Source: Paraburkholderia ferrariae NBRC 106233 (GTDB taxonomy: Bacteria; Pseudomonadota; Gammaproteobacteria; Burkholderiales; Burkholderiaceae). Taken from it: a DNA stretch of 64,000 nt. How positions within the stretch are numbered: position 1 is the stretch's first letter; the number at the start of each line of letters is the position of its first letter. Below the pieces are notes generated by a model. It was not told the DNA's origin. It searched no databases and saw only the letters and a list, made by a program, of their open reading frames with translations. The DNA is taken from contig NZ_BAYB01000011.1 in assembly GCF_000685035.1 (NCBI RefSeq), positions 124,001-188,000 of the forward strand, in the 5' to 3' direction. Position numbers and translations under genes: made by a program. Positions 1 through 9,125 of this stretch are shown piece after piece.

Positions 1-962
1 CGGCTCTTCACACCCGTAATGCCGATCAGGCCCACGTTCTGCGAGAACGAGGTGTGCGGGAACGAATTGAAGATGCCGCCGATCATCGTGCCGAGACCGT
101 CCACGCGCAGGCCGCGCACGAGCGTTTGCTGATCCACCGGACGATCGACCATGTCGCCGACTGCGAGGAACATGCCCGTCGATTCGATGAAGGTCACGAA
201 CATCACGATCACCATCGTCGCGATCGGCAGGATGTGGAAGGCCGGCACGCCGAAGTGCAGCGGCATCGGGAAGCCTACCCAATGCGCGTTCGACACGCCG
301 TCGAGGTTCACGCGGCCGAGGCCGAACGCAATCGCGAAGCCCGCGACGATGCCGAGCAGCACCGAGATGTTCGAGATGAAGCCGCGGCCGAACTTGTTGA
401 TGAGGAGAATCAGCATCAGCACGAGGAGCGAGAGGCCGAGATAGACGGGGTTGCCGTAGTCGGGGTTGCCCACGCCGCCGGCGGCCCAGTTGATGCCCAC
501 CTCCATGAGCGACAACCCGATCACCGTAATCACCGTGCCCACCACGACGAGCGGGAAGAAGCGCAGCAGCTTGCCGATCAGCGGGGCGATGAGAATGCCT
601 ATCGCCCCGGCGGCAATCGTCGAGCCGAAGATATCCAGAATGCCGAGTGAGGGGTCCGTGCCGATGGCGATCATCGGACCGACCGAGGCGAACGTGCAGC
701 CCATGATGACGGGCAGGCGAATGCCGAAGATCCACAGGCCGAGTGTCTGGATCAGCGTGGCGATGCCGCAGGCGAACAGGTCGGCGCTGATGAGGAACGC
801 GATCTGGTCTTTCGGCAGCCACAGGGCGCTGCCGATGATGAGCGGCACGGCGACCGCGCCCGCATACATCACGAGGACGTGCTGGATGCCGAGGGTGAGC
901 AGCTGGCCGGTGGGCAGCCGTTGGTCGACCGGGTGGACCGTGTCCCTCTCGTTGGGTTGCAT
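1..962 (-). CDS. NCS2-family nucleobase (xanthine/uracil) permease, C-terminus outside window
   Basis: Membrane symporter that imports a purine or pyrimidine base with protons. The reverse strand opens at 962 with MQPNERDTVHPVDQRLPTGQ and continues without a stop to base 1 (about 320 residues visible). It begins with the family's typical 'LLTLGIQHVLVMYAGAVAVPL' block, followed by several long hydrophobic segments and the conserved 'FVTFIESTGMF' and 'GGIFNSFPHTSFSQNVGL' regions, which contain the family's functional Glu and the NxGxxxxT-like motif. A full member is about 450 residues, so roughly a third is missing on the left. Substrate is not decidable from this part; the xanthine permease branch looks likeliest. 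It is divergent from the kinase at 1490. Confidence 0.88.
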   Translation of the reverse strand, partial: MQPNERDTVHPVDQRLPTGQLLTLGIQHVLVMYAGAVAVPLIIGSALWLPKDQIAFLISADLFACGIATLIQTLGLWIFGIRLPVIMGCTFASVGPMIAIGTDPSLGILDIFGSTIAAGAIGILIAPLIGKLLRFFPLVVVGTVITVIGLSLMEVGINWAAGGVGNPDYGNPVYLGLSLLVLMLILLINKFGRGFISNISVLLGIVAGFAIAFGLGRVNLDGVSNAHWVGFPMPLHFGVPAFHILPIATMVIVMFVTFIESTGMFLAVGDMVDRPVDQQTLVRGLRVDGLGTMIGGIFNSFPHTSFSQNVGLIGITGVKS

Positions 963-1489
963 GTGTCTCTCTCCGTTACTCTGGTATGGAATGTGGCCTC
1001 CAAGGTATGCGGAACGAAAAACGCCAACAAGACCACTGGGGACTATTTCGTGCTTTCCGGGGGTGATATGCGTGGACGCAGTCCAGTAGGTGGGACGAGG
1101 GCCGGATTCGTGCGCGGGGAGCGCCTGTGGTGTTCCGCGGGTGGGCAGGCCCTGGAGCCGCGCATGCGGCTCCAGGGCGCAAAACCCCGTGTTTCAGGCG
1201 TTTATCCGCTGTGGCTGCGGCTTGCGCGCGATGCTGTCGTGCCCGCAGGGGCCCAAAGGGTGCCCCGAAAAACGGCCCGATGCGCGCCGCGGGTTCGCTG
1301 CATCATATGGGCGCAGTCTTATGAACTATATTCCGCAATCTGCATGTGGGTCATTTTGCAGTGCGTCGCAGCCCACCGGGTTAACCCGCGAATGGCTGGA
1401 TTTCGTGTCGTTTGAGGATCTGGCGCGATGCAGCACATGCGCCCGCTATGATGGTCGTCTTCCGGTCTTTCCCATACCTCTCGTACTCC
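963..1489. other. Intergenic region with a strong perfect hairpin
   Basis: A 527-base gap between divergent genes. Bases 1149-1178 form a perfect 13-bp stem (GCCCTGGAGCCGC / its complement) closed by a GCAT loop. It is not followed by a T-run on either strand, so it does not look like an intrinsic terminator. No convincing coding sequence, promoter pair or known RNA was recognised elsewhere in the gap. It must contain the promoters of both flanking genes. Confidence 0.5.
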
Positions 1490-2965
1490 ATGAATCCTCT
1501 GCAAGCGCGCTTTCTCGGCATCGATCTGGGCACCGGTTCGCTCAAGGTCGCGATCATCGACGAGGCGGGCGTCGAACGCGCGGCCGCGAGCGTCCCGTAT
1601 GCGCTCGATACCCCCCAGCCCGGCTGGGCCGAAATTCCCGTTGCGCGCTGGTGGGACGCGCTGTGCGCGGCCTGCGCGCATCTCGATGCCGGCGAACGCG
1701 CGGCGGTGCGGGCAATCGGCTTTTCCGGGCAGATGCATGGCGTCGTGCTGACGGACGAAGCGGGCCACGCGCTGCGGCCCGCCATGCTCTGGCCGGACAC
1801 GCGTGCGCACGCGCTACTGGATGCCTGGCCCGAGCCGCAGCCCAATCCCGTCGCGCCCGGCATGGCCGGCCCGCTGCTGCGCTGGGTGAGCCTGAACGAA
1901 GCGGCTGTCGCGCAGCGCACGCGCTGGGCGCTGCAGCCCAAAGACTGGCTGCGCGTGGCGCTGGGCGGCGCCATCGTCGCCGATCCTTCCGATGCCTGCG
2001 CGACCGCGCTCGCCGCGCCCGATGGTGCCTGGGACCTTCAATGGATCGAGCGGCTCGGCTTGCCGACGCGCTGGTTCGCGCCGCTTGCGGCCTCGGGCGA
2101 GGCGAGCGGCACGCTCTCGTCCGCGGCAGCCGAAGCGCTTGGCCTGAACGCGGGCATCGTGCTCGCGGCGGGGGCGGGCGATACGCCGTGCGCCGCGCTC
2201 GGCAGCGGCCTCGCGCCCGATGGCGACGCGCTCATCACGACGGGCACGGGCGGCCAGATTCTCGTGACGGCGCGGGACCAGCCGCCGGCCCGGCGCGGCC
2301 TGCATCGCTACCGCTCGGCGAGCGGCGGCTGGTACACGATGGCCGCCATGCAGAATGTGGGTGTGGCGCTCGAAGCAGCGCGCGGCTGGTTGTCATACGA
2401 TTGGCCCCGCGCGTATGAAGAGGCCTTCGGCGCCGAGCCTTCCGCCACCCTCGCGTTCCTGCCTTACCTGAGCGGCGAGCGCTCGCCCTGGCTCGACCCG
2501 GCGGCGCGCGGCGGCTGGCTGGGCGCGGGTTTGGGCGACACGCGCGGCACGCTCATGCGCGCGGCCTTCGAAGGCGTGGCGTTCGCCTTGCGGGCCGGGC
2601 TCGACGCGATACGCGAGAGCGGCGCCCCCATCGCGAGGCTCAAGCTCGCGGGCGGCGGCTCGGTCGATGCGCGCTGGCGGCAACTGCTGGCCGACGTGCT
2701 CGATGCCGAGCTCGACGCCATCGACTGTCCGAACGCCGCCGCGCGCGGCGCCGCGATGCTCGGCGCGCTGGCCTGCGGCCACTGGCAGGAGGCCGATCTC
2801 GCCGCGCTCGCGCCCACGGCCACGCGGGTGGCGTCGCCGCGACGGGCGGCCGCGCTTGCCGCGCCGCTTGCTGCACCGCTTGCTTCACCGCTTGCCTCAC
2901 GTTATGCGCGCTTCATCGATCTTTACGGCCGCACGCGGACATGGTTCGCAGCGGCGCAGCCATGA
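1490..2965 (+). CDS. FGGY-family carbohydrate kinase, xylulokinase-like
   Basis: Cytosolic kinase that phosphorylates a sugar with ATP, probably D-xylulose to xylulose 5-phosphate. The 491-residue protein starts MNPLQARFLGIDLGTGSLK, with the N-terminal phosphate-binding 'GIDLGTGS' motif at residues 8-15 and the xylulokinase-type 'GFSGQMHGVVL' near residue 75. It has the second-lobe 'TGTGGQI' glycine motif near 260 and a 'PYLSGERSPW' loop near 330. The ATG at 1490 was chosen over an upstream TTG because family members begin just before 'GIDLGTG'; no clear ribosome site precedes it. A second, closer match to XylB lies at 15431-16912, so this copy may act on another pentulose. The C-terminus carries a low-complexity Ala/Pro/Leu stretch (about 455-470). 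Confidence 0.85.
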   Translation: MNPLQARFLGIDLGTGSLKVAIIDEAGVERAAASVPYALDTPQPGWAEIPVARWWDALCAACAHLDAGERAAVRAIGFSGQMHGVVLTDEAGHALRPAMLWPDTRAHALLDAWPEPQPNPVAPGMAGPLLRWVSLNEAAVAQRTRWALQPKDWLRVALGGAIVADPSDACATALAAPDGAWDLQWIERLGLPTRWFAPLAASGEASGTLSSAAAEALGLNAGIVLAAGAGDTPCAALGSGLAPDGDALITTGTGGQILVTARDQPPARRGLHRYRSASGGWYTMAAMQNVGVALEAARGWLSYDWPRAYEEAFGAEPSATLAFLPYLSGERSPWLDPAARGGWLGAGLGDTRGTLMRAAFEGVAFALRAGLDAIRESGAPIARLKLAGGGSVDARWRQLLADVLDAELDAIDCPNAAARGAAMLGALACGHWQEADLAALAPTATRVASPRRAAALAAPLAAPLASPLASRYARFIDLYGRTRTWFAAAQP

Positions 2966-3020
2966 AGCAGCCATGAAGCAGCCGTGCAGCCGCGAGGCGC
3001 GCACATAGACATACGACACA

Positions 3021-3084
3021 CCGATACACCGATACACCGATACACCGATACACCGATACACCGATACACCGATACACCGACACA
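3021..3084. repeat. Octanucleotide tandem repeat (CCGATACA)n before frmA
   Basis: Seven perfect head-to-tail copies of CCGATACA (3021-3076) and an eighth with one change, CCGACACA (3077-3084). The array ends two bases before the AAGGAG ribosome site (3086-3091) of the dehydrogenase at 3100, so it occupies the leader or promoter spacer. Such arrays can change copy number by slipped-strand mispairing; an 8-bp step would change promoter or leader spacing without touching the reading frame. Confidence 0.95.
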
Positions 3085-3099
3085 CAAGGAGCAGAACAC

Positions 3100-4206
<1,107 letters not shown>

Positions 4207-4220
4207 TGCGGGGCGACGCC

Positions 4221-5066
4221 ATGCTGACCCTGATCGAGGAACACGCATGCTTTGGCGGCGTGCAGCGCATCTATCGGCACGACGCCGCGACGCTCGGCCT
4301 GCCGATGCGCTTTTCGGTGTATCTGCCGCCGCAGGCGCGCACGCACGCGGTGCCGGGGCTCTTCTATCTGGCGGGGCTCACCTCGACCGAGGAGACCTTC
4401 CCGATCAAGGCGGGCGCGCAGCGCTACGCGGCGCAACACGGCATCGCGCTCGTCTCGCCCGACACCAGCCCGCGCGGCGCGAACCTGCCGGGCGAAGCCG
4501 ATGCGTGGGACTTCGGCGTGGGCGCGGGTTTCTACGTCGATGCGACGCGCGAGCCGTGGTCGAAGCATTGGCGCATGTATTCGTACGTGCGCGACGAGTT
4601 GCGCGAGGCGATCACGCGCAACCTGCCGGTGGATGGCGAGCGGCTGGGCATCTTCGGGCACTCGATGGGCGGCCACGGTGCGCTCGTGCTCGCGCTGCGC
4701 AATCCGGAGATCTATCGCTCGGTCTCGGCGTTCGCGCCGATCGCCGCGCCCATGCGCTGCCCGTGGGGCGAGAAAGCATTCAGCGGCTATCTGGGCGAGG
4801 ACCGCGAGGCGTGGCAGCGGTACGACGCGAGCGAGCTTGTCGGTAAAGCGGCGGCCAAGTTCGAGGAGGGCATCCTCGTCGATCAGGGCCTGGCCGATCA
4901 GTTCCTCGCGAACCAGTTGAACCCCGATGTGTTCGAAGCCGCCTGCAAGGCCGCCGGGCAGCCGCTTGCGCTGCGCCGTCACGAGGGCTACGACCACGGC
5001 TACTTCTTCATCCAGACCTTCGTCGAGGATCACATCGCGCATCATGCGCGGGTGCTGCTGAAGTAA
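4221..5066 (+). CDS. fghA: S-formylglutathione hydrolase
   Basis: Esterase-D family alpha/beta hydrolase that splits S-formylglutathione to formate and glutathione, completing formaldehyde removal. The 281-residue protein starts MLTLIEEHACFGGVQRIYRH, as family members do. It has the nucleophile elbow 'IFGHSMGGHGAL' near residue 150 and the conserved 'PDTSPRGANLPGEADAWDFG' loop, and ends 'GYDHGYFFIQTFVEDHIAHHA' with the catalytic His. The ATG at 4221 was preferred to an ATG at 4206, which overlaps the frmA stop, because GGGGCG lies seven bases before it and the N-terminus then matches the family. Translation is probably coupled to frmA. Confidence 0.94.
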   Translation: MLTLIEEHACFGGVQRIYRHDAATLGLPMRFSVYLPPQARTHAVPGLFYLAGLTSTEETFPIKAGAQRYAAQHGIALVSPDTSPRGANLPGEADAWDFGVGAGFYVDATREPWSKHWRMYSYVRDELREAITRNLPVDGERLGIFGHSMGGHGALVLALRNPEIYRSVSAFAPIAAPMRCPWGEKAFSGYLGEDREAWQRYDASELVGKAAAKFEEGILVDQGLADQFLANQLNPDVFEAACKAAGQPLALRRHEGYDHGYFFIQTFVEDHIAHHARVLLK

Positions 5067-5098
5067 CGTGTCGTAACGCGTGCTTCGTCGCAAGGCAG

Positions 5099-5133
5099 AA
5101 CGGCGTTGCGCCTCGCGGTGCAACGCCGTTTTT
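5099..5133 (+). terminator. Intrinsic terminator after frmA-fghA
   Basis: An 11-bp stem, AACGGCGTTGC (5099-5109) paired with GCAACGCCGTT (5120-5130), followed by Ts. It lies between the convergent fghA and znuB genes. The A-rich left side means it could act on both strands. Confidence 0.85.
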
Positions 5134-5159
5134 CTTGCCGGGAACGGGAACGCGCCGCC

Positions 5160-5948
5160 TCAGGTCTGGCGCCGACCCATCAGGCTCGCGCCGTACACGA
5201 GCGCCGAAAGCGCGGTGATCCAGAAGCTCGTGGGCCAGTCGGTGTAATAGGCGAGCGTCACGCCGAGCCACGCCTGCACGAGTGCCAGCGCGGCGGCGAG
5301 CACGAGGCCGCTCGACAGACGCGTCGTGAGATTCTGCGCGGCGGCGGCCGGCCCCACCATCAGCGTGAAGACGAGCAGCACGCCCACGATCTGCGTGCAC
5401 GCGGCCACGGCGAGCGCGGCAATGGCGAGGAACAGCACCGAGACGAGCCGCAGCGACACGCCCTTGGCCTCCGCGAGCTCGGGCTGCAGCGAGGCGAACA
5501 GCAACGGCCGCATGATCGCGCCGAGGGCGATGAGGCTCGCGGCGGCGAGCACCGCCAGGGCGCCGAGGGTTTCGCGGTTCACGCCCAGCACGTTGCCGAA
5601 CAGGAGCGACGTTACCTGGGTGGCATAGGCCGTGAAGAAGTGCAGGAAGAGCAGGCCGAAGCCGAGCGCGAGCGAGAGGATCACGCCGATGGCCACGTCG
5701 CGGCCCGCGAGTTTTTCGCCGAGCGCGCCCATCGAAATGCCCGCGGCGAGCGTGAAGCCGACCATCCCCCACATCGGCGAAACGCCGAGCAGCACGGCGC
5801 CCGTCGCGCCCGTGAAGCCGACGTGCGAGAGCGCGTGGCCCGCGAAGGTTTGCCCGCGCAGCACGAGGAAATAGCCGACGATGCCCGCGAGCACCGCAAC
5901 GATGCCCGACGCCGCGAAGGCGTTCACCATGAAATCGTATTCAAGCAT
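5160..5948 (-). CDS. znuB: Zinc/manganese ABC transporter permease
   Basis: Inner-membrane permease of an ABC-3 family metal importer. The 262-residue protein starts MLEYDFMVNAFAASGIVAVL, and about eight hydrophobic segments can be traced. The signature regions 'GYFLVLRGQTFAGHALSHVGFTGA' (residues about 28-51) and 'TQIVGVLLVFTLMVGPAAAA' match the ZnuB/TroC family. The start overlaps the end of znuC by eight bases, so the two are translationally coupled. Members of this family carry Zn or Mn; the binding protein upstream leaves the metal open. It is the last gene of the leftward operon znuA-znuC-znuB. Confidence 0.93.
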   Translation of the reverse strand: MLEYDFMVNAFAASGIVAVLAGIVGYFLVLRGQTFAGHALSHVGFTGATGAVLLGVSPMWGMVGFTLAAGISMGALGEKLAGRDVAIGVILSLALGFGLLFLHFFTAYATQVTSLLFGNVLGVNRETLGALAVLAAASLIALGAIMRPLLFASLQPELAEAKGVSLRLVSVLFLAIAALAVAACTQIVGVLLVFTLMVGPAAAAQNLTTRLSSGLVLAAALALVQAWLGVTLAYYTDWPTSFWITALSALVYGASLMGRRQT

Positions 5949-6912
5949 CGTGCGTGTGGTCGTGTGCGTTGCCGCCGCGCGCCGGGGCGTGGTCGTGGCG
6001 ATGGTCGTGCGCGTGCTCATGTCCATGCTCGTGCGCATGATCGTGCTCGTGGCCGTGGTCGTGCTTCTCCACTTCCACGTCGCCCGACATCACGAAGATG
6101 CGCCCGTTCATGCGCATGACTTCGATCGGCGAGCCATAGAGCCGGGAGAGCACCGGGCCCGTGATGACCTCGTCGACGCTGCCGAGCGCGGCCACGCCGT
6201 TGCCGAGGTACAGCACGCGGTCGAGCGCATTGAGGAGCGGATTGAGTTCGTGCGCCGAGAACAGCACGGCGATGCCGAGCTCGCGCTGCACGCGCCGCAC
6301 GAGTTCGACCACGCCGCGCTGATGGTGCGGATCGAGGCTGATGAGCGGCTCGTCGAGCAGCAGCAGTTTGGGGTTGCCCAGCAGGCACTGCGCGAGCAGG
6401 AGGCGCTGGCGCTCGCCGCCCGAGAGCTCGGAGAGCGGCCGGTCGGCGAGCTGCGTGGCGCCCACGAGGTCGAGCACGCGCGCGACGTCGGCGCGCGTGG
6501 CCGCGTTCGTATGCGGCAGGCCCCAGCGGTGGCCGTCGGCGGCCATGGCCACGAAATCGCGCCCGCGCACGCGGCGGCTGGCCAGCGCGGTGCGCGTTTG
6601 CGGCATATAGCCGATCGACGGATTGCCGCGCGCCACCGGCTCGCCCAGCACGCGGATCGCGCCGTGCGAAGCCGGCACGAGACCGAGAATCGCGCGCATG
6701 AGCGTGGTCTTGCCCGCTCCGTTCGGTCCCAGCACGCCGATGAACTCGCCCTGGTCGATGGCGAAATTCGCATCGCGCAGGATGGTGCGATCGCCGAGCG
6801 CGAGCGACACGCCCGCAAGCGTGAGCACCGGCTGCGCATGGCCGTGCTGATGCGGGTGCGCGACCGGGTGCGCGCCGGCGGGCCGGCCGGCCGGGGGAAC
6901 TGCCATGGTCAT
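5941..6912 (-). CDS. znuC: Zinc/manganese ABC transporter ATPase with a His-rich C-terminal tail
   Basis: ATP-hydrolysing subunit of the metal importer. The 323-residue protein has Walker A 'GPNGAGKTT' (about 60-68), signature 'LSGGERQR' (about 168), Walker B 'LLLLDEPLISLD' and the switch 'SAHEL'. It is longer than the usual 250-260 residues because of two His-containing additions. One is an N-terminal segment 'HPVAHPHQHGHAQ'. The other is a C-terminal tail of about 40 residues after 'MSGDVEVEK' in which roughly every second or third residue is His, mixed with Asp and Glu. That composition suggests a cytoplasmic metal-binding or sensing tail. It lies between znuA (38-base gap) and znuB (8-base overlap). 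Confidence 0.93.
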   Translation of the reverse strand: MTMAVPPAGRPAGAHPVAHPHQHGHAQPVLTLAGVSLALGDRTILRDANFAIDQGEFIGVLGPNGAGKTTLMRAILGLVPASHGAIRVLGEPVARGNPSIGYMPQTRTALASRRVRGRDFVAMAADGHRWGLPHTNAATRADVARVLDLVGATQLADRPLSELSGGERQRLLLAQCLLGNPKLLLLDEPLISLDPHHQRGVVELVRRVQRELGIAVLFSAHELNPLLNALDRVLYLGNGVAALGSVDEVITGPVLSRLYGSPIEVMRMNGRIFVMSGDVEVEKHDHGHEHDHAHEHGHEHAHDHRHDHAPARGGNAHDHTHDA

Positions 6913-6950
6913 CGGGTCATCCTTGCTGCCTCAAACTCGTCTCCATCCCG

Positions 6951-7880
6951 TCAGCCGTGGGCCGAAGCGGCGAGCGCCGCATCGAGCGCGTCGAGCTGCC
7001 TGAGCATCCACTGCTGGTACGTTGCGCCCGGCGGCTCCGTTTCGGTCACGCTCATCGACGGCACCTTCGACTGCTTCGCCAGCCCCAGCATGCGCCGCGT
7101 GAGCGCTTCGGTGGCCTGGCTGTTGTAGATCAGCACGCGCACGCGCCGCTCGCGCAGGTCGCGTTCGAAGGCGGCGATGTCGGAGGCGCTCGCTTCCGTA
7201 TCGTTCATCGTGGCCATCTGGAAGCGCATGTTGCGCATGTCGAGTCCGATCGCGTCCGACATGTAGCCGAACACCGGCTCGGTCGCCGTTACCGGCTGGC
7301 CCTGGTAGCGCGCGCGCAGCGCCGCAACCTTGTCGTCGATCGGCTTGAGCGAGCCGAGGAACGTGGCCAGGTTCGCATCGTACACGCTCTTGTTCGCGGG
7401 GTCTGCCGCGGCGAGCGCCGCGCTCACCGCGCGTGCGACGGCCGGCATGGTGTGCGGGTCGTACCAGAGGTGCGGATTGTCGCCGGCCTTCTTGCCGACG
7501 AGGTCCGCCGCGACGATCGTCACGCGCTGGCTGCCCTCGGTGGCGCCGAGCAGCTTGCTCATCCACGGGTCGTAGTCGGCGCCGTTATAGACCACGACGC
7601 GTGCGTGCTGCAGCGCGCGGGCCGTCTTCGGGCTGGCTTCGAAGAGGTGCGGGTCCTGGTCGGGGTTGCTCATGATGCTCGTGACATCCACGTGCGAGCC
7701 GCCGATCTGCTTGACCACGTCGCCGTAGAAGTTCTCGGCGGCGACGACGGGGATGGCCGCGTCCGCGGCGAAGGCCGCGTGGGCGAAGCCGAATGCGGCG
7801 GCCAGCGTGGCCGCGAGGCGGGCGACGGTGCGCGCGGACCTCTGCGTCAGGCGCGCGCGCGCCGGGTTCAGCGTGATCAT
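6951..7880 (-). CDS. znuA: Metal (Zn/Mn) ABC transporter periplasmic binding protein
   Basis: Periplasmic cluster A-I receptor that hands metal to ZnuB. It has 309 residues with a Sec signal peptide ending near 'GFAHAAFAADA' (cleavage about residue 38). The start at 7880 is supported by AAGGATAG upstream. Metal ligands in this family come from four loops. Here 'QDPHLFEAS' and 'DNPHLWYDP' give two His, but the third loop reads 'TATEPVFGYM' with Glu, and the fourth 'TETEPPGATY' also has an acidic residue. There is no His-rich loop between the first two sites. H-H-E-acidic is closer to manganese-type receptors than to the zinc H-H-H set, so the named metal is uncertain. Confidence 0.88.
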   Translation of the reverse strand: MITLNPARARLTQRSARTVARLAATLAAAFGFAHAAFAADAAIPVVAAENFYGDVVKQIGGSHVDVTSIMSNPDQDPHLFEASPKTARALQHARVVVYNGADYDPWMSKLLGATEGSQRVTIVAADLVGKKAGDNPHLWYDPHTMPAVARAVSAALAAADPANKSVYDANLATFLGSLKPIDDKVAALRARYQGQPVTATEPVFGYMSDAIGLDMRNMRFQMATMNDTEASASDIAAFERDLRERRVRVLIYNSQATEALTRRMLGLAKQSKVPSMSVTETEPPGATYQQWMLRQLDALDAALAASAHG

Positions 7881-7964
7881 GAGTTCTATCCTTGATAGGG
7901 AAGGGAACGGCGGGAGCATGCCAGCCCCAGGGCGGGCCTGCCCCGGGTGAGGCAAAGGCGCAAT

Positions 7965-7977
7965 GATATAACGTATC
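7965..7977 (-). promoter_or_regulatory. Candidate znuA promoter/metal-regulator dyad
   Basis: In the 339-base gap between divergent znuA and the polyol dehydrogenase, the only AT-rich patch on the znuA side (about 7960-7985) contains GATATAACGTATC, with GATA/TATC arms. Metal-responsive Fur-family regulators such as Zur bind AT-rich dyads of this kind, but this one is short and imperfect. Its assignment rests on position only. Confidence 0.3.
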
Positions 7978-8100
7978 GAAAATGATGGCGAGTCGGGCCA
8001 GCATCCCCCGTGTACCTGCGCGGACCCCTGTGCGCCTGCGGATCTGACAGGAGCTTGCGCGCTGCACCATCGAAATCTCCTCAAATCGCGTTTGCCCGCC

Positions 8101-8129
8101 TTGACATGCGCCCATGCGTGTCCGATCAT
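8101..8129 (+). promoter_or_regulatory. Promoter of the polyol uptake operon
   Basis: Consensus -35 TTGACA (8101-8106), a 17-base spacer and GATCAT (8124-8129) as -10. The same -35/spacer/-10 arrangement (TTGACT, 17 bases, GATCAT) is found in front of the divergent dalD operon at 18663-18691. Transcription should start near 8136, about 80 bases before the dehydrogenase start. Confidence 0.7.
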
Positions 8130-8141
8130 TCGACCACTGAT

Positions 8142-8155
8142 AGAGCAAATGCTCA
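8142..8155. promoter_or_regulatory. Probable operator of the polyol regulator
   Basis: AGAGCAAATGCTCA, an inverted repeat (GAGCA-AA-TGCTC) immediately downstream of the predicted start point. It matches 12 of 14 bases of the perfect palindrome at 18637-18650. It sits nine bases after CGATCATTCG in both places. Probable target of the SorC-type regulator encoded at 14418-15365. Confidence 0.6.
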
Positions 8156-8219
8156 CGCGTTGGGCGTTCGCTCACCTGACTCAGCGCGCGACGGCACGAA
8201 CGATATGGGAGACAACCCT

Positions 8220-9023
8220 GTGGCACATTCCGCGAATCCGGCGGCAGGACGTTTGCAGGACAAGGTGGCTGTGCTGACCGGCGCGGCGAGCGGCATCGGC
8301 GAAGCGGTGGCGCGCCGCTATCTGGAAGAGGGCGCGCGCTGCGTGCTCGTCGATGTGAAGCCCGCGGCCGCCATCGCGCCGCAACTCGCCGGCGACTACC
8401 CGGGCCGCGTGCACGCGCTCAGCGCCGACGTGACCCGCCGCGAAGACATCGAGCGCATCGTCGCGCAGACGGTCGAGCAGTTCGGCCGCATCGACATTCT
8501 CTTCAACAACGCGGCGCTGTTCGACATGCGCCCGATCCTCGACGAATCCTGGGACGTGTACGACCGCCTCTTCGCCGTCAACGTGAAGGGCATGTTCTTC
8601 CTCATGCAGGCCGTTGCGCGCCGGATGGTCGAGCAGGGCCAGGGCGGCAAGATCATCAACATGTCGTCGCAGGCCGGGCGCCGCGGCGAAGCCCTCGTGT
8701 CCCATTACTGCGCGACCAAGGCGGCGGTGCTGAGCTACACGCAGTCGGCGGCGCTCGCGCTCGCGCACCACAAGATCAACGTGAACGGCATTGCGCCGGG
8801 CGTGGTGGATACGCCGATGTGGGCGGAGGTGGATGCGCTCTTCGCGCGCTACGAAAACCGGCCGCTCGGCGAAAAGAAGCGCCTCGTGGGCGAGGCGGTG
8901 CCGCTCGGACGCATGGGGCTGCCCGGCGACCTGACCGGCGCGGCGCTGTTCCTCGCCTCGGCGGATGCCGACTACATCACCGCGCAGACGCTCAATGTCG
9001 ATGGCGGCAACTGGATGAGCTAG
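8220..9023 (+). CDS. SDR-family polyol (sorbitol-type) dehydrogenase
   Basis: NAD-dependent short-chain dehydrogenase, probably D-sorbitol/D-glucitol to D-fructose or a related polyol. The 267-residue protein has 'TGAASGIGEAVA' (dinucleotide binding, residues about 20-31), 'DILFNNAALF', the catalytic Ser in 'NMSSQAGRR' and 'YCATKAAVLS' with the Tyr-x3-Lys pair near 162. The GTG start at 8220 is chosen because GGGAGA (8208-8213) sits seven bases before it, the same pattern as the next gene. An ATG at 8205 lies on top of that site. It is the first gene of the rightward operon with an ABC importer, a HAD phosphatase and an ATPase, which fits polyol oxidation after uptake. Confidence 0.88.
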   Translation: MAHSANPAAGRLQDKVAVLTGAASGIGEAVARRYLEEGARCVLVDVKPAAAIAPQLAGDYPGRVHALSADVTRREDIERIVAQTVEQFGRIDILFNNAALFDMRPILDESWDVYDRLFAVNVKGMFFLMQAVARRMVEQGQGGKIINMSSQAGRRGEALVSHYCATKAAVLSYTQSAALALAHHKINVNGIAPGVVDTPMWAEVDALFARYENRPLGEKKRLVGEAVPLGRMGLPGDLTGAALFLASADADYITAQTLNVDGGNWMS

Positions 9024-9125
9024 GCGGCAACGCATCTCGACCGGCAGTGCATGGAATTAAACGCGACGCAACAACGAAGCCATAAACCACGCAGCAAACA
9101 ACGCAACAAACACAGGAGACAAGTC

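Noticed and set aside
54..1415. Forward open frames across the permease and the following gap
   Set aside because: His/Glu/Arg-rich or Met/Thr-rich translations opposite a clearly conserved permease; no ribosome sites.
1412..1489. Upstream TTG/ATG starts for the FGGY kinase
   Set aside because: They would add 14-26 residues with no counterpart in FGGY kinases, which begin just before the GIDLGTG motif.
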